From NCBI RefSeq assembly GCF_008831285.2, contig NW_022205078.1:1-54293 (forward strand): DNA of 54,293 nucleotides, read 5' to 3'. Of this stretch, positions 33,274-43,938 are shown piece by piece (position 1 is the stretch's first letter; each line of letters opens with the position of its first letter). Under the pieces are notes generated by a model that was given only the letters and a program-made list of their open reading frames with translations, was not told where the DNA came from and made no database searches. The translations under genes and the position numbers were made by a program. Source of the stretch: Nymphaea colorata. Lineage: Eukaryota; Streptophyta; Magnoliopsida; Nymphaeales; Nymphaeaceae.

Positions 33274-33440
33274 TTTTCGTAATATCCCTTCCCCTTCTCT
33301 GCCTCCCTTCCCCTTTGTTTAAATGCGGTGGTGCGGTACCGTACTGGCCGTGGTCTAATGTTATTTTTAAATTCGAATGGTATAATGTTACTTCGATGAG
33401 CTAGTTGCCTTAACGAAACAGTCTCTACATCGAGAAGGGC

Positions 33441-34748
33441 ATGTCCGCCGAACTGATCTCGCAGCAGCAGGAGCTAATCCTGGTCCTCAAGCAGGAGATA
33501 GTTAGATTGCAGGAATAACTGCACGCATCCGTCCTCGCCAGACTGGCGGGCGAGCAGGAATTGAGAAACGCAAGGGAGACCATCGAGTTCCTCAACGAAA
33601 AGGTGAGAAACATCGCTGACAATAATGAAGCCCTCCTGAGGACTGTGCAGGTCTTCCAAAGGGAGTTCATAAAACGGGACAGTTCTGGCGCCCTGGGGCC
33701 TCTCTCAGTGTAGCGAAACAGGACCGGCCAGTTCCACCTGGAGGTGATCCGCAATTTTAAGAGCAAGCTCAGCAACACCCTCGTCGAGCCATCCCTTGAA
33801 CGCGACTCCGACCGATCCCCTTTTGCCGATTACTACGGCTTCTTCCTGCAGGACGAGACAGTGGAGGAGGGCGCCGTCTCTCTCTACAACTAGATCGTAG
33901 AGGAGCGCAAGGTGAGAGCCTCCAAGATCCGTTCCTTGGGCAAGCGGAGCTATTTCCACTAAAAGTTTAGACACGTCTTCTGGTTCAATGTAAAACCTAC
34001 CTCACTCAGTCCATCGAAAACAAGCAGCGCATCACTAAGAAATTGTACGGGTTGCTGGTGCAGCAGCTGGAGGACAATTTGGAGAACAAGCCGCCGAGGA
34101 ATTCGATAATAGACTTGGACCTGCGAAGGATGGATTTAAAATTAGACGAATAGAAGAGTAGACGCGTGGGACTGGAGGTTAAAAAATTGCTGAAGTGTTC
34201 GAGCTGTACCGGCCGGATATCCGCTACGTGCAGGGCATGAGCTACCTCGCCTGGATTTTCCTAATCCGCCTCAACCCCTACTGCTCCTTTGTCTGCTTCG
34301 CCAACTTGGTCCTCAACGATCCCTTCGTCCACGCTCTCTACATGTTCGACGAGGTCAAAATTCGCAGAATCGTCTCATATTTCGACGAGTGCCTGGCCGA
34401 CAAGAGGCCCAAATTGCACCGCCATCTCCACGCATCAGGAGTGGACTCCTAGCTCTTCCTCATCGAATGGGCTTACACCCTATACTCCCGCGCCTTTAGT
34501 CTCCGCATCGTATCGTAAAGCATTGCTAATATAGAAAAATCTGGGACCTGTGGTTCAGCGAAGGGTTTAACACTTTCTTCAAAGTGGCCATGACTATCTT
34601 GGAGCTGCTGTAGGCGGAGCTGATGGACAAGCAGGACAACGACCGTTTGATCGATACCATCCGGACTAGTTGCTTCAAGATCGAGGAAGCGGAGTTCCTG
34701 CGCATCCTGGGGAAGCAAAAATTATTCGAAGACCTCAAACTATAGTGA
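33441..34748 (+). CDS. TBC-domain Rab GTPase-activating protein
   Basis: TBC proteins stimulate GTP hydrolysis by Rabs with an Arg and a Gln finger. Both are visible: IDLDLRR (IxxDxxR) and RYVQGMSYLAWIF (YxQ). FLIEWAYTLYSRAFSLRIV is followed, after a 20-base intron (34515-34534), by KIWDLWFSEGFNTFFKVAMT. An N-terminal coiled coil (LKQEIVRLQEELHASVLARL) precedes the domain, and a first 20-base intron lies at 33990-34009. An A-run near 34185 probably lacks one base, restoring the residues before VFELYRPDIRYVQG. TGA at 34746-34748 gives about 422 residues. The Rab gene at 52.4 kb is a conceivable partner, though nothing in the sequence links them. Confidence 0.88.
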
Positions 34749-34850
34749 TCTCTACTCGAGTACTATGAGCACACAATCACCACCTTATATACCATATATT
34801 CCATACGACAGAGGCGCTCTATTGTCTAAACTCCAATTATTATAAACCGG

Positions 34851-37153
34851 ATGGGATCGTCACTGTCCAACGTGAAGGCGGCATCAGCTAACAACAACCA
34901 CAGCTCTGAAAGTATCTTTGGTTTGAGGTAGAGTTGAGCGAGTGGAAACGAGTGCGCAGTCAGTAGAAGTAAGTGGATGTGGATGTGATTGAGGCTGCCA
35001 ATATTGCGTTGGCCATCAAGCACAAGGAGCACATTTCCAACCTTTAGTTGTCGTTGGCGCTGGCTTCACTGCCTCCTGCGAAGGCGTTCGAGGAAATGCA
35101 CACCTTGGTGGCGCTGTTCAAGAATATCCAGGGCGAAGATGTGGAGCTGGGCAGGACTGAAATCATCAGTAATGATCCCAATCCCAAGTTCCTCGCCTCC
35201 TTCATCCTCCCCTCCAGCTCCGAAAGACAGGATTAGATCGAGTTTAGAGTCTATAACTGCAAAAGACCAGCTCTGGAGGATCTGGCAGAACAGACGTTGG
35301 TGGGCACAGCAAGCCACAAGCTGTAGATTCTAAATGACAACTAAAATTCTGAATTGGCCCTAACGTTGAAGGATACTGCTGCTAAGGAGAAGACAGTCCT
35401 TAAGGTGAGTTGTTGCGAGTACGACGGAGGCAACCTCAAGTATGAGGTGGAGCTGTAGGCTCTCAACTTCACAGGCAGGCTTTAGATGTACTTCATGATC
35501 TAAGTTCTGCGGGATAGTGAGTGGGTGCCAGTCGCCCGCTCCAACCACATCGAAGTCAAAAGAAAAGCTCAGTTTGACCTGCTCAAAGTAGCAGCCAACA
35601 AGTTCCCCAGCGAGGATAGCACCAGACTGCGCATTCGCCTCTACGACGTGGATTCGCATGAAGAAATAGGCTCTACTGAGGAACTTACGCTGCAGTCTTT
35701 GCTGACGCAGGAGGAAAAAGGAGCTTCTCAACGAGTATATAAGAATGGCTTCGTTGTTGGTAACGTGGCAGTTTTGAGGTGGGCAAAGGTCAATCGAGAC
35801 TCCTTCCTTACATACATCGTAAATGGCGCACGCCTCCACCTATTGCTGGGAATCGACTTTACGAATTCCAATTTCAAGGGTGAGCCATTGCACCATCCGG
35901 ACGACAAACGCAATCCCTACATTTTGGCCATTAACGAAATCGTGGGCATGCTTCAGTACTTTGACTACTACAACCAAATCGCCCTCTATGGGTTCGGAGC
36001 GCGTCTGCCGCCCTACTACAAGAGCGTGGGGCATTGCTTCGCCCTAAACGGTAACTACTACCATCCGCTGATCACTGGAGGAGTGGACGAAATTGTGAAA
36101 TTATATAAGGAGGCACTTGCTCGCATCCAACCGCACGGGCCAACTAAGCTATCGGATGTGATTGGGATGGCTGTCCAATTCGCACAGGCTGAGTATCAGT
36201 CATCCAACTACTACGTTCTGGTTCTGCTTACTGATGGATCCTTTGATGATGTAGAGCTTACCATCGATCGCATCATCTAAGCTTCTCTGCTGCCACTCTC
36301 CATCGTGATGGTCGGCTTAGGAGATGGTGATTTTACTCAGCTATAGAAACTGGATCAAGACGGAGAGCTGTTGAAGTCAGAACGCACGGGAAAAGTCTGC
36401 GAGCGGGACATGGTGGACTTCATCAATTTCAAAGAATACCTAGTTTAGGAACGAAATGCGATGACTGAAACTCGACTGGCTCGCAAAACCTTCTCCGAAA
36501 TCCCCTCTCAGTTCGTTGCCTATATGCAGCGGAAGGGAATCAAGCCAAACAAGGAAAAGAAGTCACTAAAAGCAGCCAAAAGCGAGTTCATTACCGAGAA
36601 GATAAAAGAAGGCAAGCACTAGCCGATCATTCCGTAGATAGATTTCCTTAAGGACCAGCGCAAGAAGATGAAGAAATAGTTGATTGCTTTAGGCTTTGTG
36701 GCAGATTAGGCGCTAGAAAAAACTCTCAACATGCCGCTAAACGATCTCAACTATTTCATCGAACTCCACGCCGCCACAGCTCCACCGCCGAAGCCCATCC
36801 CCGAGCCTCAGTTTTAAATTGTGGCTTCACGGCAAGAGAAAAGATTTGAGGAACACTTGTAGCGGAACGAGGAGTTCCTAAGTGGAAGGTATCAGAATTA
36901 GCTGTTAAAGCGGTAGATGAACCAGGCAGGCAGGAGGCGCAAGGCAGCAGCAAAGACGGTAGAAGTTGTGAAGAAGGATAAGCCAAACTTGGCCCATCCT
37001 TGCTTGAAGTGTGGTGAAAATTAGATATGCATGCTTTACCTGGAGTGTGGCCACCTTGCTCTCTGCGAAGGATGCTGTGATGGCATTTGCATCATCTGCA
37101 AGGAGGTCAGCGATGCATACATCAACATCAACGAGCACGACAGAGAGATATGA
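34851..37153 (+). CDS. Copine with C-terminal RING, N-myristoylated
   Basis: The 760-residue protein starts MGSSLSNVKAAS (myristoylation signal) just after TTATTATAAACCGG. A 20-base intron lies at 34912-34931. Two C2 domains follow: LGRTEIISNDPNPKFLASFI with RVYNCKRPALEDLAEQTLVG, and LEMYFMIEVLRDSEWVPVAR with RIRLYDVDSHEEIGS. The copine A-domain has LLLGIDFTNSNFKGEPLHH, NPYILAINEIVGMLQYFDYY, YGFGARLPP, LSDVIGMAVQFAQ, YYVLVLLTDGSFDD and LSIVMVGLGDGDF. A C-terminal RING (HPCLKCGE, LECGHLALCEGC, ICIICKE) ends at TGA 37151. Copines are calcium-dependent membrane binders. The added RING recalls plant RGLG ligases, which lack the C2 pair. The frame is intact, with more than 15 TAG/TAA codons read as Glu. 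Confidence 0.94.
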
Positions 37154-37218
37154 CCATCTCACTCGATAAGAAGATACTTGATTTTTATATTAAAAGATAA
37201 TCAATCTATCATTACCAA

Positions 37219-37920
37219 ATGGCCATTGAGCTTTACATGGATTACATATCGCAGCCTTCCCGAGCTGTCCTCGCGTTCTGCCTCCTCAACAGCATCCCAA
37301 TCACCATCAAAGAAATCCGCATCGCCAAATTGCAAGTAAAATCTTCCTCTACGCAGCATCTGGATTAGTCCTATGCCAGTCTGAACCCAATGAAGCGCGT
37401 TCCTGCCATCAGGGACACGGATAATGGCCTTACCTTGGGAGAAAGCCATGCCATAATCTCTTACCTATCCCGCAAGTTCAACAAATTCGAACAGTTTCGA
37501 CCAAATGGCAGCGAAATCGTGCTGGCAAAAGTCTAGGAATACTTGCACTACCATCACGCTAACACTCGCAAATGCGCCCTTCTTAATTACTCTGCGCTCT
37601 TCAGCAAACTTTACCCCGTTCAGCAAGCCAACGTCCCCGATGAAAAGGTCATGCGGGGTGAAGTGGAAGGAATAATCACCTTCATCAACAATAACTACTT
37701 CAAATAGTCATAATTTTTGATCGGGAAGACGCTGACTGTTGCTGACTTAGTGGCCTACTTTGAAATCACATTCCTTGAGCTGATCGATTTCGAGTTCGGT
37801 AGGTGGGAAAAACTTTCCAAATGGATAAAAGTGATGTAGGCAATCCCATCAGTAAAGTAAGCCAATATCAACTACAAAAAGATGGTGCCAAAAATGAAGG
37901 CTCTCCGTGCTTCCCTCTGA
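37219..37920 (+). CDS. Glutathione S-transferase, theta-like
   Basis: The 226-residue protein conjugates glutathione to electrophiles. Family features: MAIELYMDYISQPSRAVLAF, an Ser-Gln-Pro-Ser-Arg active-site region, then after a 21-base intron (37336-37356) HLDESYASLNPMKRVPAIRD, LTLGESHAIISYLSRKF (glutathione-binding Glu-Ser), EYLHYHHANTRKCALLNYSA and LTVADLVAYFEITFLELIDF (N-capping box). The TAG before EYLHYHH falls on a Glu of the theta class. The intron is in phase and lacks TGA, so it could be retained; without it the alignment to the HL.xF..NP segment is better. TGA at 37918-37920. Confidence 0.9.
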
Positions 37921-37997
37921 AGTGATGGCTATTGTCATTGTTTCTGTATGTATATAATAAGCTATGCCTCTTTTGAGTTGATAATAAATGGCGCAAA

Positions 37998-38859
37998 TCA
38001 GTCCCTCCAAGCCTTATTGCAGGCATTGCATCTCATGAACCTGGTCATGGGTTAATCGGAAGCTCGTATCTGCTTCATATCCTCGCAGAAGGCGTTCTTC
38101 TTGTGGCAGAAGCGGCACTCCTCGCATGCGTCTTTGTTGATGTTTTTCTTCATCTCGTCGTAAAAGCCAGTCCTACTCTCCTACAACTGCGCCAATTGAT
38201 TCTTTCTGATGTTCTCACGCGTCTTCTCGTCGAAGTAGAGCTACTCGTCGTCGCATGCCAGCTCGCGAGCTGTAATACGACCACTCAGCATCTTCTCCTT
38301 AGCCTACCGAGAGCTTTACCGGGCCAAGCGATGGCAAATCGAGTTGATGCGTTTGTGTAGAGCTTCTTCCGACTTATCTAATTGTGGGAGGAGTTACCTT
38401 CGAACATGTACTTCAACTCTCTGAGTACGGCCTGGACAAAGGGTACGGTGTTGGTATCTCTGATTGCCTCTTCGAAGAAGGTGACGAGATTCTTATAGAT
38501 GGACTTGAGCATCTGTTGGTCGTTGGGTCCTCGTCCGGCGAGGAGTGCTTCGGGGAAGTCGACGACGATGCTGGGCTTTTTTTCGAGGCGTGGTTTTTCT
38601 GCGCCCTTCTGGTTGTCCTGCAACTTCTTGAGCTTTTTCTTGAGGTTGATGGAGAGCTAGAACCACTTGGGGTCCACCTCGTCCTCCTCCGCCTTCCCGA
38701 TCTCCTTGTGGAAGTCAACCACAGCTCGCGAGATCTCATCCAGCTACGGACCGGCGAATCCCTTGCCTGAGTGATGCGCTGCAGGATCTGCAGGATGCTC
38801 CTGCTGTCCTGGTCACGCCACTTTCTCAGCACGCGTACGTACTCATCAACTTCACTCAT
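37998..38859 (-). CDS. Transcription elongation factor TFIIS
   Basis: TFIIS rescues arrested RNA polymerase II by stimulating transcript cleavage. The N-terminal helical domain starts MSEVDEYVRVLRKWRDQDSR. The central domain contains LHKRINSICHRLARESSREA and KEKMLSGRITARELACDDEE. The zinc ribbon reads CRFCHKKNAFCEDMKQIRAS, Asp, then TAA (38052-38054, Glu), PMTRFMRCNACNKAW, which supplies the catalytic Asp-Glu pair only if TAA is Glu. A 20-base intron lies at 38378-38397. Near 38758 one base is missing after the ITQ segment. TGA at 37998-38000. The start is divergent from the next gene, 105 bases away. Confidence 0.94.
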
Positions 38860-38964
38860 TCACAAACTATCAATTACATCAGAAATGGGTGCGGCAATGC
38901 AGTCTAAGGGCAGATTCATAAGCAGGGTGGTTGTGGCGCGTCCTCCTATTATATTACCGTTATT

Positions 38965-39510
38965 ATGATCAACCTCTACCGGCCTTAGGGGCGTCCCAAG
39001 ACCAAGACCATGTTTCCCCTCAATAAGTCCCACATCGCCTCCATGAACATCCGCATCAACTGCGAACCCAACAACGACCAACCGCGCGAACCGCTCCGCA
39101 ACGCCACCAACCGTCCCGAGCTGGACCACAACCCCCGCTCTGCCCATAAATACAAGAAGTCGCTCGTACTGCAGGACACCACCATACAGCTAGTCAAACG
39201 CACCGCAGAATTGTATCCCAAAGGCAAGGAACTTGGCATGTCCACAGAACGATTGACCAAAGAACCCAGACATAAACGCAGCATCGATTGTGGTCCAAAT
39301 AGACTCAGGACAGACGTCGACTAGCCAAGGAGCAAACCGTAGCCGGCAACAGTCTAGATTGGCGTAGAGTAGCTGCGTGATTTGGTAAGCAAGTTGCGAT
39401 CTCTAAAGGCTGAAAAGTAGATGCTGAGGCGGGAGCTGGGTCTCTTCAAGCGTTGTTTGGGCAAGAGTCCGCCAGGCAACTCCGTGCTGCGGGCTTTGGC
39501 GCCCCTGTGA
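38965..39510 (+). CDS. Coiled-coil protein, 181 residues
   Basis: Unbroken frame from ATG 38965 (after ATATTACCGTTATT) to TGA 39508-39510 with TAG codons read through. A polar, Asn/Arg/Pro-rich N-terminal half (FPLNKSHIASMNIRINCEPN) precedes a probable coiled coil (EELRDLVSKLRSLKAEKEML, RRELGLFKRCLG). No known domain. Composition and spacing match its neighbours. Confidence 0.65.
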
Positions 39511-39600
39511 TCGCAGTTAATTATAGTTCCAAGCGGAGGGTGAGGCGGGCTCGTGGGTTTAATCGATTTATTGCTTATTTGATAGCTGTGGTTATAATCC

Positions 39601-40356
39601 ATGTCGGAGAGCGATTCGTACAGCTCGGAGGAGAGCTACGGGTGGATCAGCTGGTTCTGCAACCTCGAAGACCACCAGTTCTTCTGCAAGGTCGACGAGG
39701 AGTACATCCGCGACAGCTTCAACCTCTACGGACTGAAGCAAATGTTCGATCACTACAAGTACCCACTCTCCCATCAAGCGATGCGCTTTAAATGGTCCTG
39801 CGTCCTGACCCGCCCGAGGAAGAAGAGCTTGAAGATGAGAGGTAATAGTTGTGAGATGCAGATACCTCTCCATCTACCAGGAGGCGACGGATATCTACGG
39901 ACTGATCCACGCGAGATACATAATAACGCCGAAGGGCCTGGCGATAATGCGCGACAAGTACCAGAAGGGCGCTTTCGGGGTTGTCCTCGGGTGTTGTGCG
40001 AGCGCCAGCACACGCTGCCGATCGGTATGAGCGAGTAGATCCGCACCTCGCGCGTGAAGATCTTCTGTCCGCGGTGCCAGGAGGTCTACATGCCGAAGAA
40101 GAAGTGCCACGATATCGACGGAGCCTATTTCGGTTGTTCCTTCGCGCATATCCTGCTGATGGTCTACCCCGATATGCTGCCCAAGTCCATCGAGACCAAG
40201 TACGTGCCCAAGGTATACGGGTTCAAGATCTACGGCAGGAAGGGATCCAAGTACGAGAAGAAGGAGGACAAGAAGGAAATCACCTACTACACCCAGGAGG
40301 AACTGAAGAAAATCAAATCCCGCAACGATCCACGCAGGAAGGAAGAGGAACACTGA
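39601..40356 (+). CDS. Casein kinase II regulatory subunit beta
   Basis: CK2 beta assembles the CK2 tetramer. The protein shows the acidic start [28 protein letters not shown], the acidic loop [10 protein letters not shown], and after a 20-base intron (39842-39861) [18 protein letters not shown] and DKYQKGAFG. The zinc site is [20 protein letters not shown] with [14 protein letters not shown], then [20 protein letters not shown] and a basic tail. Steps near 39783 and at the G-run near 39977 (probably one G short) are required. TGA at 40354-40356. The start follows TGGTTATAATCC. Confidence 0.95.
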
Positions 40357-40677
40357 TCCCATTCCTTATATACTCACTCCTCCCATACCACAACGCACAT
40401 ATATTCCGCCATCCCTCCGCCCTCCATCTTACCCTACGCGGAAGGATAGACGAAGATTCTAGTTGACCGCATCTAGTGGGTGAGGAAAGGGGTGTGGGTG
40501 GTGATGTGGTATGGGGAATTAATAATATTATAGGGGCGAAAGTTAGCAGTTATCTTGCCAATGATAAATCTCCTTGGGTGTGGGGGTTACTTTTTTTTTT
40601 GGTTGGCATTTCCGATCGGTCTGGGAGGGCTCTTAAAGGGCGATGGCCTAAATTGCTCGAACTTATATTTATTCTTG
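40357..40677. other. Spacer upstream of the Tul1-like gene
   Basis: About 320 bases with no supported gene. It has a C-rich first part after the CK2 beta stop and a G/T-rich second part with a T10 run near 40593. TTATATTTATTCTTG lies directly before the next start and is the likely promoter element. Confidence 0.45.
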
Positions 40678-42215
40678 ATGTTTCAAACCCGGCTTCTGCT
40701 GATAGCCCTCCTAGGGGCGCTCATGCTGGCGGCGAGAGCCAAGGCCAGTCCTGTCGATATCACCATCGAGCGCGAGTACTACGGCGAGTATACATCGCGA
40801 CAATCGGGCGTAGGAGTGCAGGCATGTAGAAAAATTTCGACTACTTGGAGCAGCATTCCGGACAGCTGATCGCCATCTTTTACGGCTCGCCCAACCGGGA
40901 AGTGGTCAACAGCGTGGAAATCGTCCTTATGGACCCCAAGTACGAGGATGAACGCGTCATGCTCCTCGATGTCAAAGGCATCGTCGAGGTCGATCCCATC
41001 ACCGGAGTCTGGGCCAACCCCAGCCACTCACTTACCTACTCCAAAATATGGAGGGAAAGAGAAGGCGACCTACAGCAGACGGACGCAGTGAACTCGCGGA
41101 TCACATTCGAGAACCTGGACAGTGAGGATTACGAGGAAGTTACGATTACCATACAAATGACGGGCAACAACTTCGAGTTTACTGCAGAGCTGAGATACTA
41201 TAACCAGGTAACCTTCCCCTAAGCAGATCCTGTCGACCATGGCCTACAGTCTGTACATGAGCGCTGTGACGCCATCCAGATATACAGCGCTACGTGCTGC
41301 TGAAGGTGATGGACGCTCCAAACTTTGTCTTCAGTGCTAAGTTTTCCCTCTTAACGCTGTCGCTCTGCAACATCGAGGACTTCTCGCAGACCATGACTCA
41401 CATCCAGTACATCATGGGCTCGGGAAGCGGGTATCTTTTCTTCATCCTGCCGGCGCTGAGCCTGATCGTGCTGTTCATCATCTTCGATATGAAGATGCTG
41501 TTCCTAGTTTGGAAGAGCCACAACTTGGCCAACATGGAAAACCCCCAGCTTTTGAGGAAAAGACTCACCTCTTTCTACATCCAGTTCTACCTTGGCCTGT
41601 TCCTCTACCTTACTCTCACCTACTTCTTTGCGTATGATCCCTGGATGATCCTGCTAAGGAACTTGCTGCTGCTGCCGCAGATTGTCCACAATGTGAGATT
41701 GGACAAAAACCACATTTTAATCCTTACTATATCTTCGGATTTATTGGTAGCCGTCTTTTGATCCCGCTCTATTAGAGGGCCTGTCCTGAGAATAGATTCA
41801 AATTGGCACCAAATCCTACTCTTTTCCTCATACTACTCTCTATCTTTCTTCTATAAGTCATACTGATTGCATTACAGAATCGTTTGGCTCTCGTTTCTTC
41901 GTTCCCAAACGCTTCCTGCCAAACTATTTCGACTATCGTATCAAGATCAGAACAAGCGACAGCACCTAGGATTGCGCCATCTGTCTGCAGGGACTAGTGG
42001 AGCACCACGGTTCGCCCTCCACAAGAGGCAGCGACAGCAACGGACTAAGGATCAACGAGAGCGTGGGCGAGGACCTTAAGGAGGAGCTGCTGGACCAGGA
42101 GGTGGTAGTGATGCGTACGCCCTGCAACCACCATTTCCACGAGGAGTGCCTGACGCAATGGCTGGACGTGAAGCTGGAGTGCCCCACCTGCAGGACAGTC
42201 TGCCCCCCACTTTGA
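40678..42215 (+). CDS. Tul1/FLY-like membrane RING E3 ligase
   Basis: Tul1-type ligases ubiquitinate membrane proteins in the Golgi-endosome system. A signal peptide (MFQTRLLLIALLGALMLAA) is followed by a luminal domain, then several TM helices (YLFFILPALSLIVLFIIFDM, FYIQFYLGLFLYLTLTYFFA), NPYYIFGFIGSRLLIPLYE, ACPENRFKLAPNPTLFLIL and FGSRFFVPKRFLPNYFDY. The C-terminal RING-H2 is DCAICLQG ... MRTPCNHHFHEECLTQWLD, ECPTCR. Introns: 40810-40829 (20), 41208-41226 (19), 41266-41287 (22). Base steps near 41715 and 41884 (T-run) restore the conserved TM region. TGA at 42213-42215. The family assignment rests on the layout and the conserved LIPLY..CPEN segment. Confidence 0.85.
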
Positions 42216-42351
42216 TACTGACAACTTGTATTCCTTCACTCATCATAACCATCATACATTTCATTCTTACAACACACAGCAAACCACCCTGCCAGGCCCC
42301 GCTCACTTATCGCAAAAATAGACAATACAGAAGGATATCAACCGTAGTCCT

Positions 42352-42939
42352 TCAGATCTAAAAAAAGCTCAGCTCTCCTGGATCCGCCGGTTTCAGTTTG
42401 AATGTGTATTCGGAGGTTGCCTCTTCCTCTTCGAAGAAAGTGCATTCGCGTTTGTCGTCGTAGTCTGGGAAGAGGATATCGAGGAAGAAGGTGTCTTCGA
42501 TGGCCTTAAACTCGTGGAGATTCTTGTGGTTGGTCCTGAGGCCGTCGATATAGCTGACCGAATCTGCAGTCAGCGTTGAGGTTTCCTTGTTGTAGAGGGC
42601 GGGCGAGCTGGTGGGCGAGTAGACCTTGGCTTCTATCCGCCCCTGCACCACGTAGGAGACAACCAGCATCGCCGGGTGGTTGTGCAGCTTTATGGTCTCG
42701 CCAGCAGGCAAAAAGTAAACGGTGATGCGCAGACCCTTCTTCTACAGCACGTTCCGGTAACCAATGCCACGTGTCTCAAGATTTTCCTGGTTGATGGCTA
42801 GGTCGTGTAGCTTGAGAGCTCTAAGGCTTTGCGTGACTCCCTGAGCCTCAGCCTGTCGTTCGAGGCTGTCCTTGTTGGAGTATTTCTGCAGGCAGAGGAT
42901 GGCGCAGTTGGCCACCTTCAGCAGGGCGCTGTTCTTCAT
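42352..42939 (-). CDS. ADO/PCO-type thiol dioxygenase
   Basis: This 195-residue protein resembles 2-aminoethanethiol / plant cysteine oxidases, iron enzymes that oxidise thiols or N-terminal Cys using O2 and can act as oxygen sensors. The signature GLRITVYFLPAGETIKLHNH PAM gives two His ligands, LHEFKAIEDTFFLDILFPDY the third, with VVSYVVQGRIEAKVYSP between. The N-terminal helix region opens MKNSALLKVANCAILCLQKY. One TAG before KKGLRI and one near the end are read through; TGA at 42352-42354. It is convergent with the Tul1-like gene, 136 bases between stops. Confidence 0.88.
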
Positions 42940-43938
42940 GCACTTCGCACTACCAGTCTATTTTATTATAGGCAGAGGGCCATAAATGGTTATAGAGCGC
43001 AACAACGAAGGGAAAGGCAGGTGCTGTTTCCCACATTGCGCCACCGCCTTCCGAGAGCCCACGCAGGAGTGAACGCAAGAATAGCACTGTTTTGGAATGA
43101 GTCATTGAAGGACGCCCCTTCCGGTGGGGGGATTTTAAGTTAGAATCACATTTTTAAAAAAACAAAGCAGAAAATCTCCACCCCAAAATCGAGTGTTTCT
43201 TCAGTCCGGGTAAACTTGTTCCCCGTGCGAAACTCTCTTAACTTATAATCCTTTCTTAGGACTTACGACGTCCATTTCTATTCTACTGCATTTTACATCG
43301 GTCTGAAAAATTTGATAACTGGTGACAACCTAAGGCCACGATGGATTTGAATATAAAAGATGGGAAGATTCTCCATTTGGATTGTGTTGTGGGGGTAATA
43401 TTGCCTATTTTATTGTAAAGCAACACTGATGGCGTAAATTCTTAACTAAATGGCTTATAAACTTGAAAAAGCATGCAATAATGGGCAAATCTATTTTTTC
43501 TAGCTTATTTTTCAAGGCGGAACCACTCGGCGATGTAATTTATAGATGGTGAGCAAATAAAAATGGAAAGAAAGGCTTGGAGGGCAAGATTATGGAAGAC
43601 AAGCTTGGCATTATCTTGGAAGTATGCTTACGACTCACCTGATTCGGTATTGCGGATGTTTTTATATTCTCCATTCAATATCGATTCTAATTATAACTAA
43701 AAAATAAAAATGGGAAAACAATCAATAAATATCGCCATAACACATCGCTATTCTTTCAAAAAGGAATCACCTGCAAGCTAGCAAAAGATAATTCATACAC
43801 AATATCCCACATTTTAATATTTCCCACCCATCAACCCCCTATTCTTCAAGCCTATCCATCTGGTCTGAAGACAATGAAGCTTTGGATTGGTTTGCTAAAT
43901 GAACTCCGCATTATTATTCTCAATTAATCTTAATCCGA
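42940..43938. other. Longest unassigned stretch, about 1 kb
   Basis: No coding frame is convincing over this stretch, the largest gap on the chromosome. It contains a GC-richer patch at 43010-43130 (GGCAGGTGCTGTTTCCCAC ... CCCCTTCCGGTGGGGGG), CTTATAATCC at 43241-43250, and AT-rich DNA from 43420. A frame from 43899 (MNSALLFSIN) could extend the next gene upstream. The GC patch after an AT-rich region and the TATAAT element suggest a non-coding RNA is possible, but I recognise no tRNA, U6 or SRP signature. Confidence 0.35.

Noticed and set aside
43080-43130. tRNA or snRNA in the GC-rich patch
   Set aside because: No B-box (GGTTCGANTCC) or U6 ACAGAGA-like sequence, and no cloverleaf could be drawn by eye.
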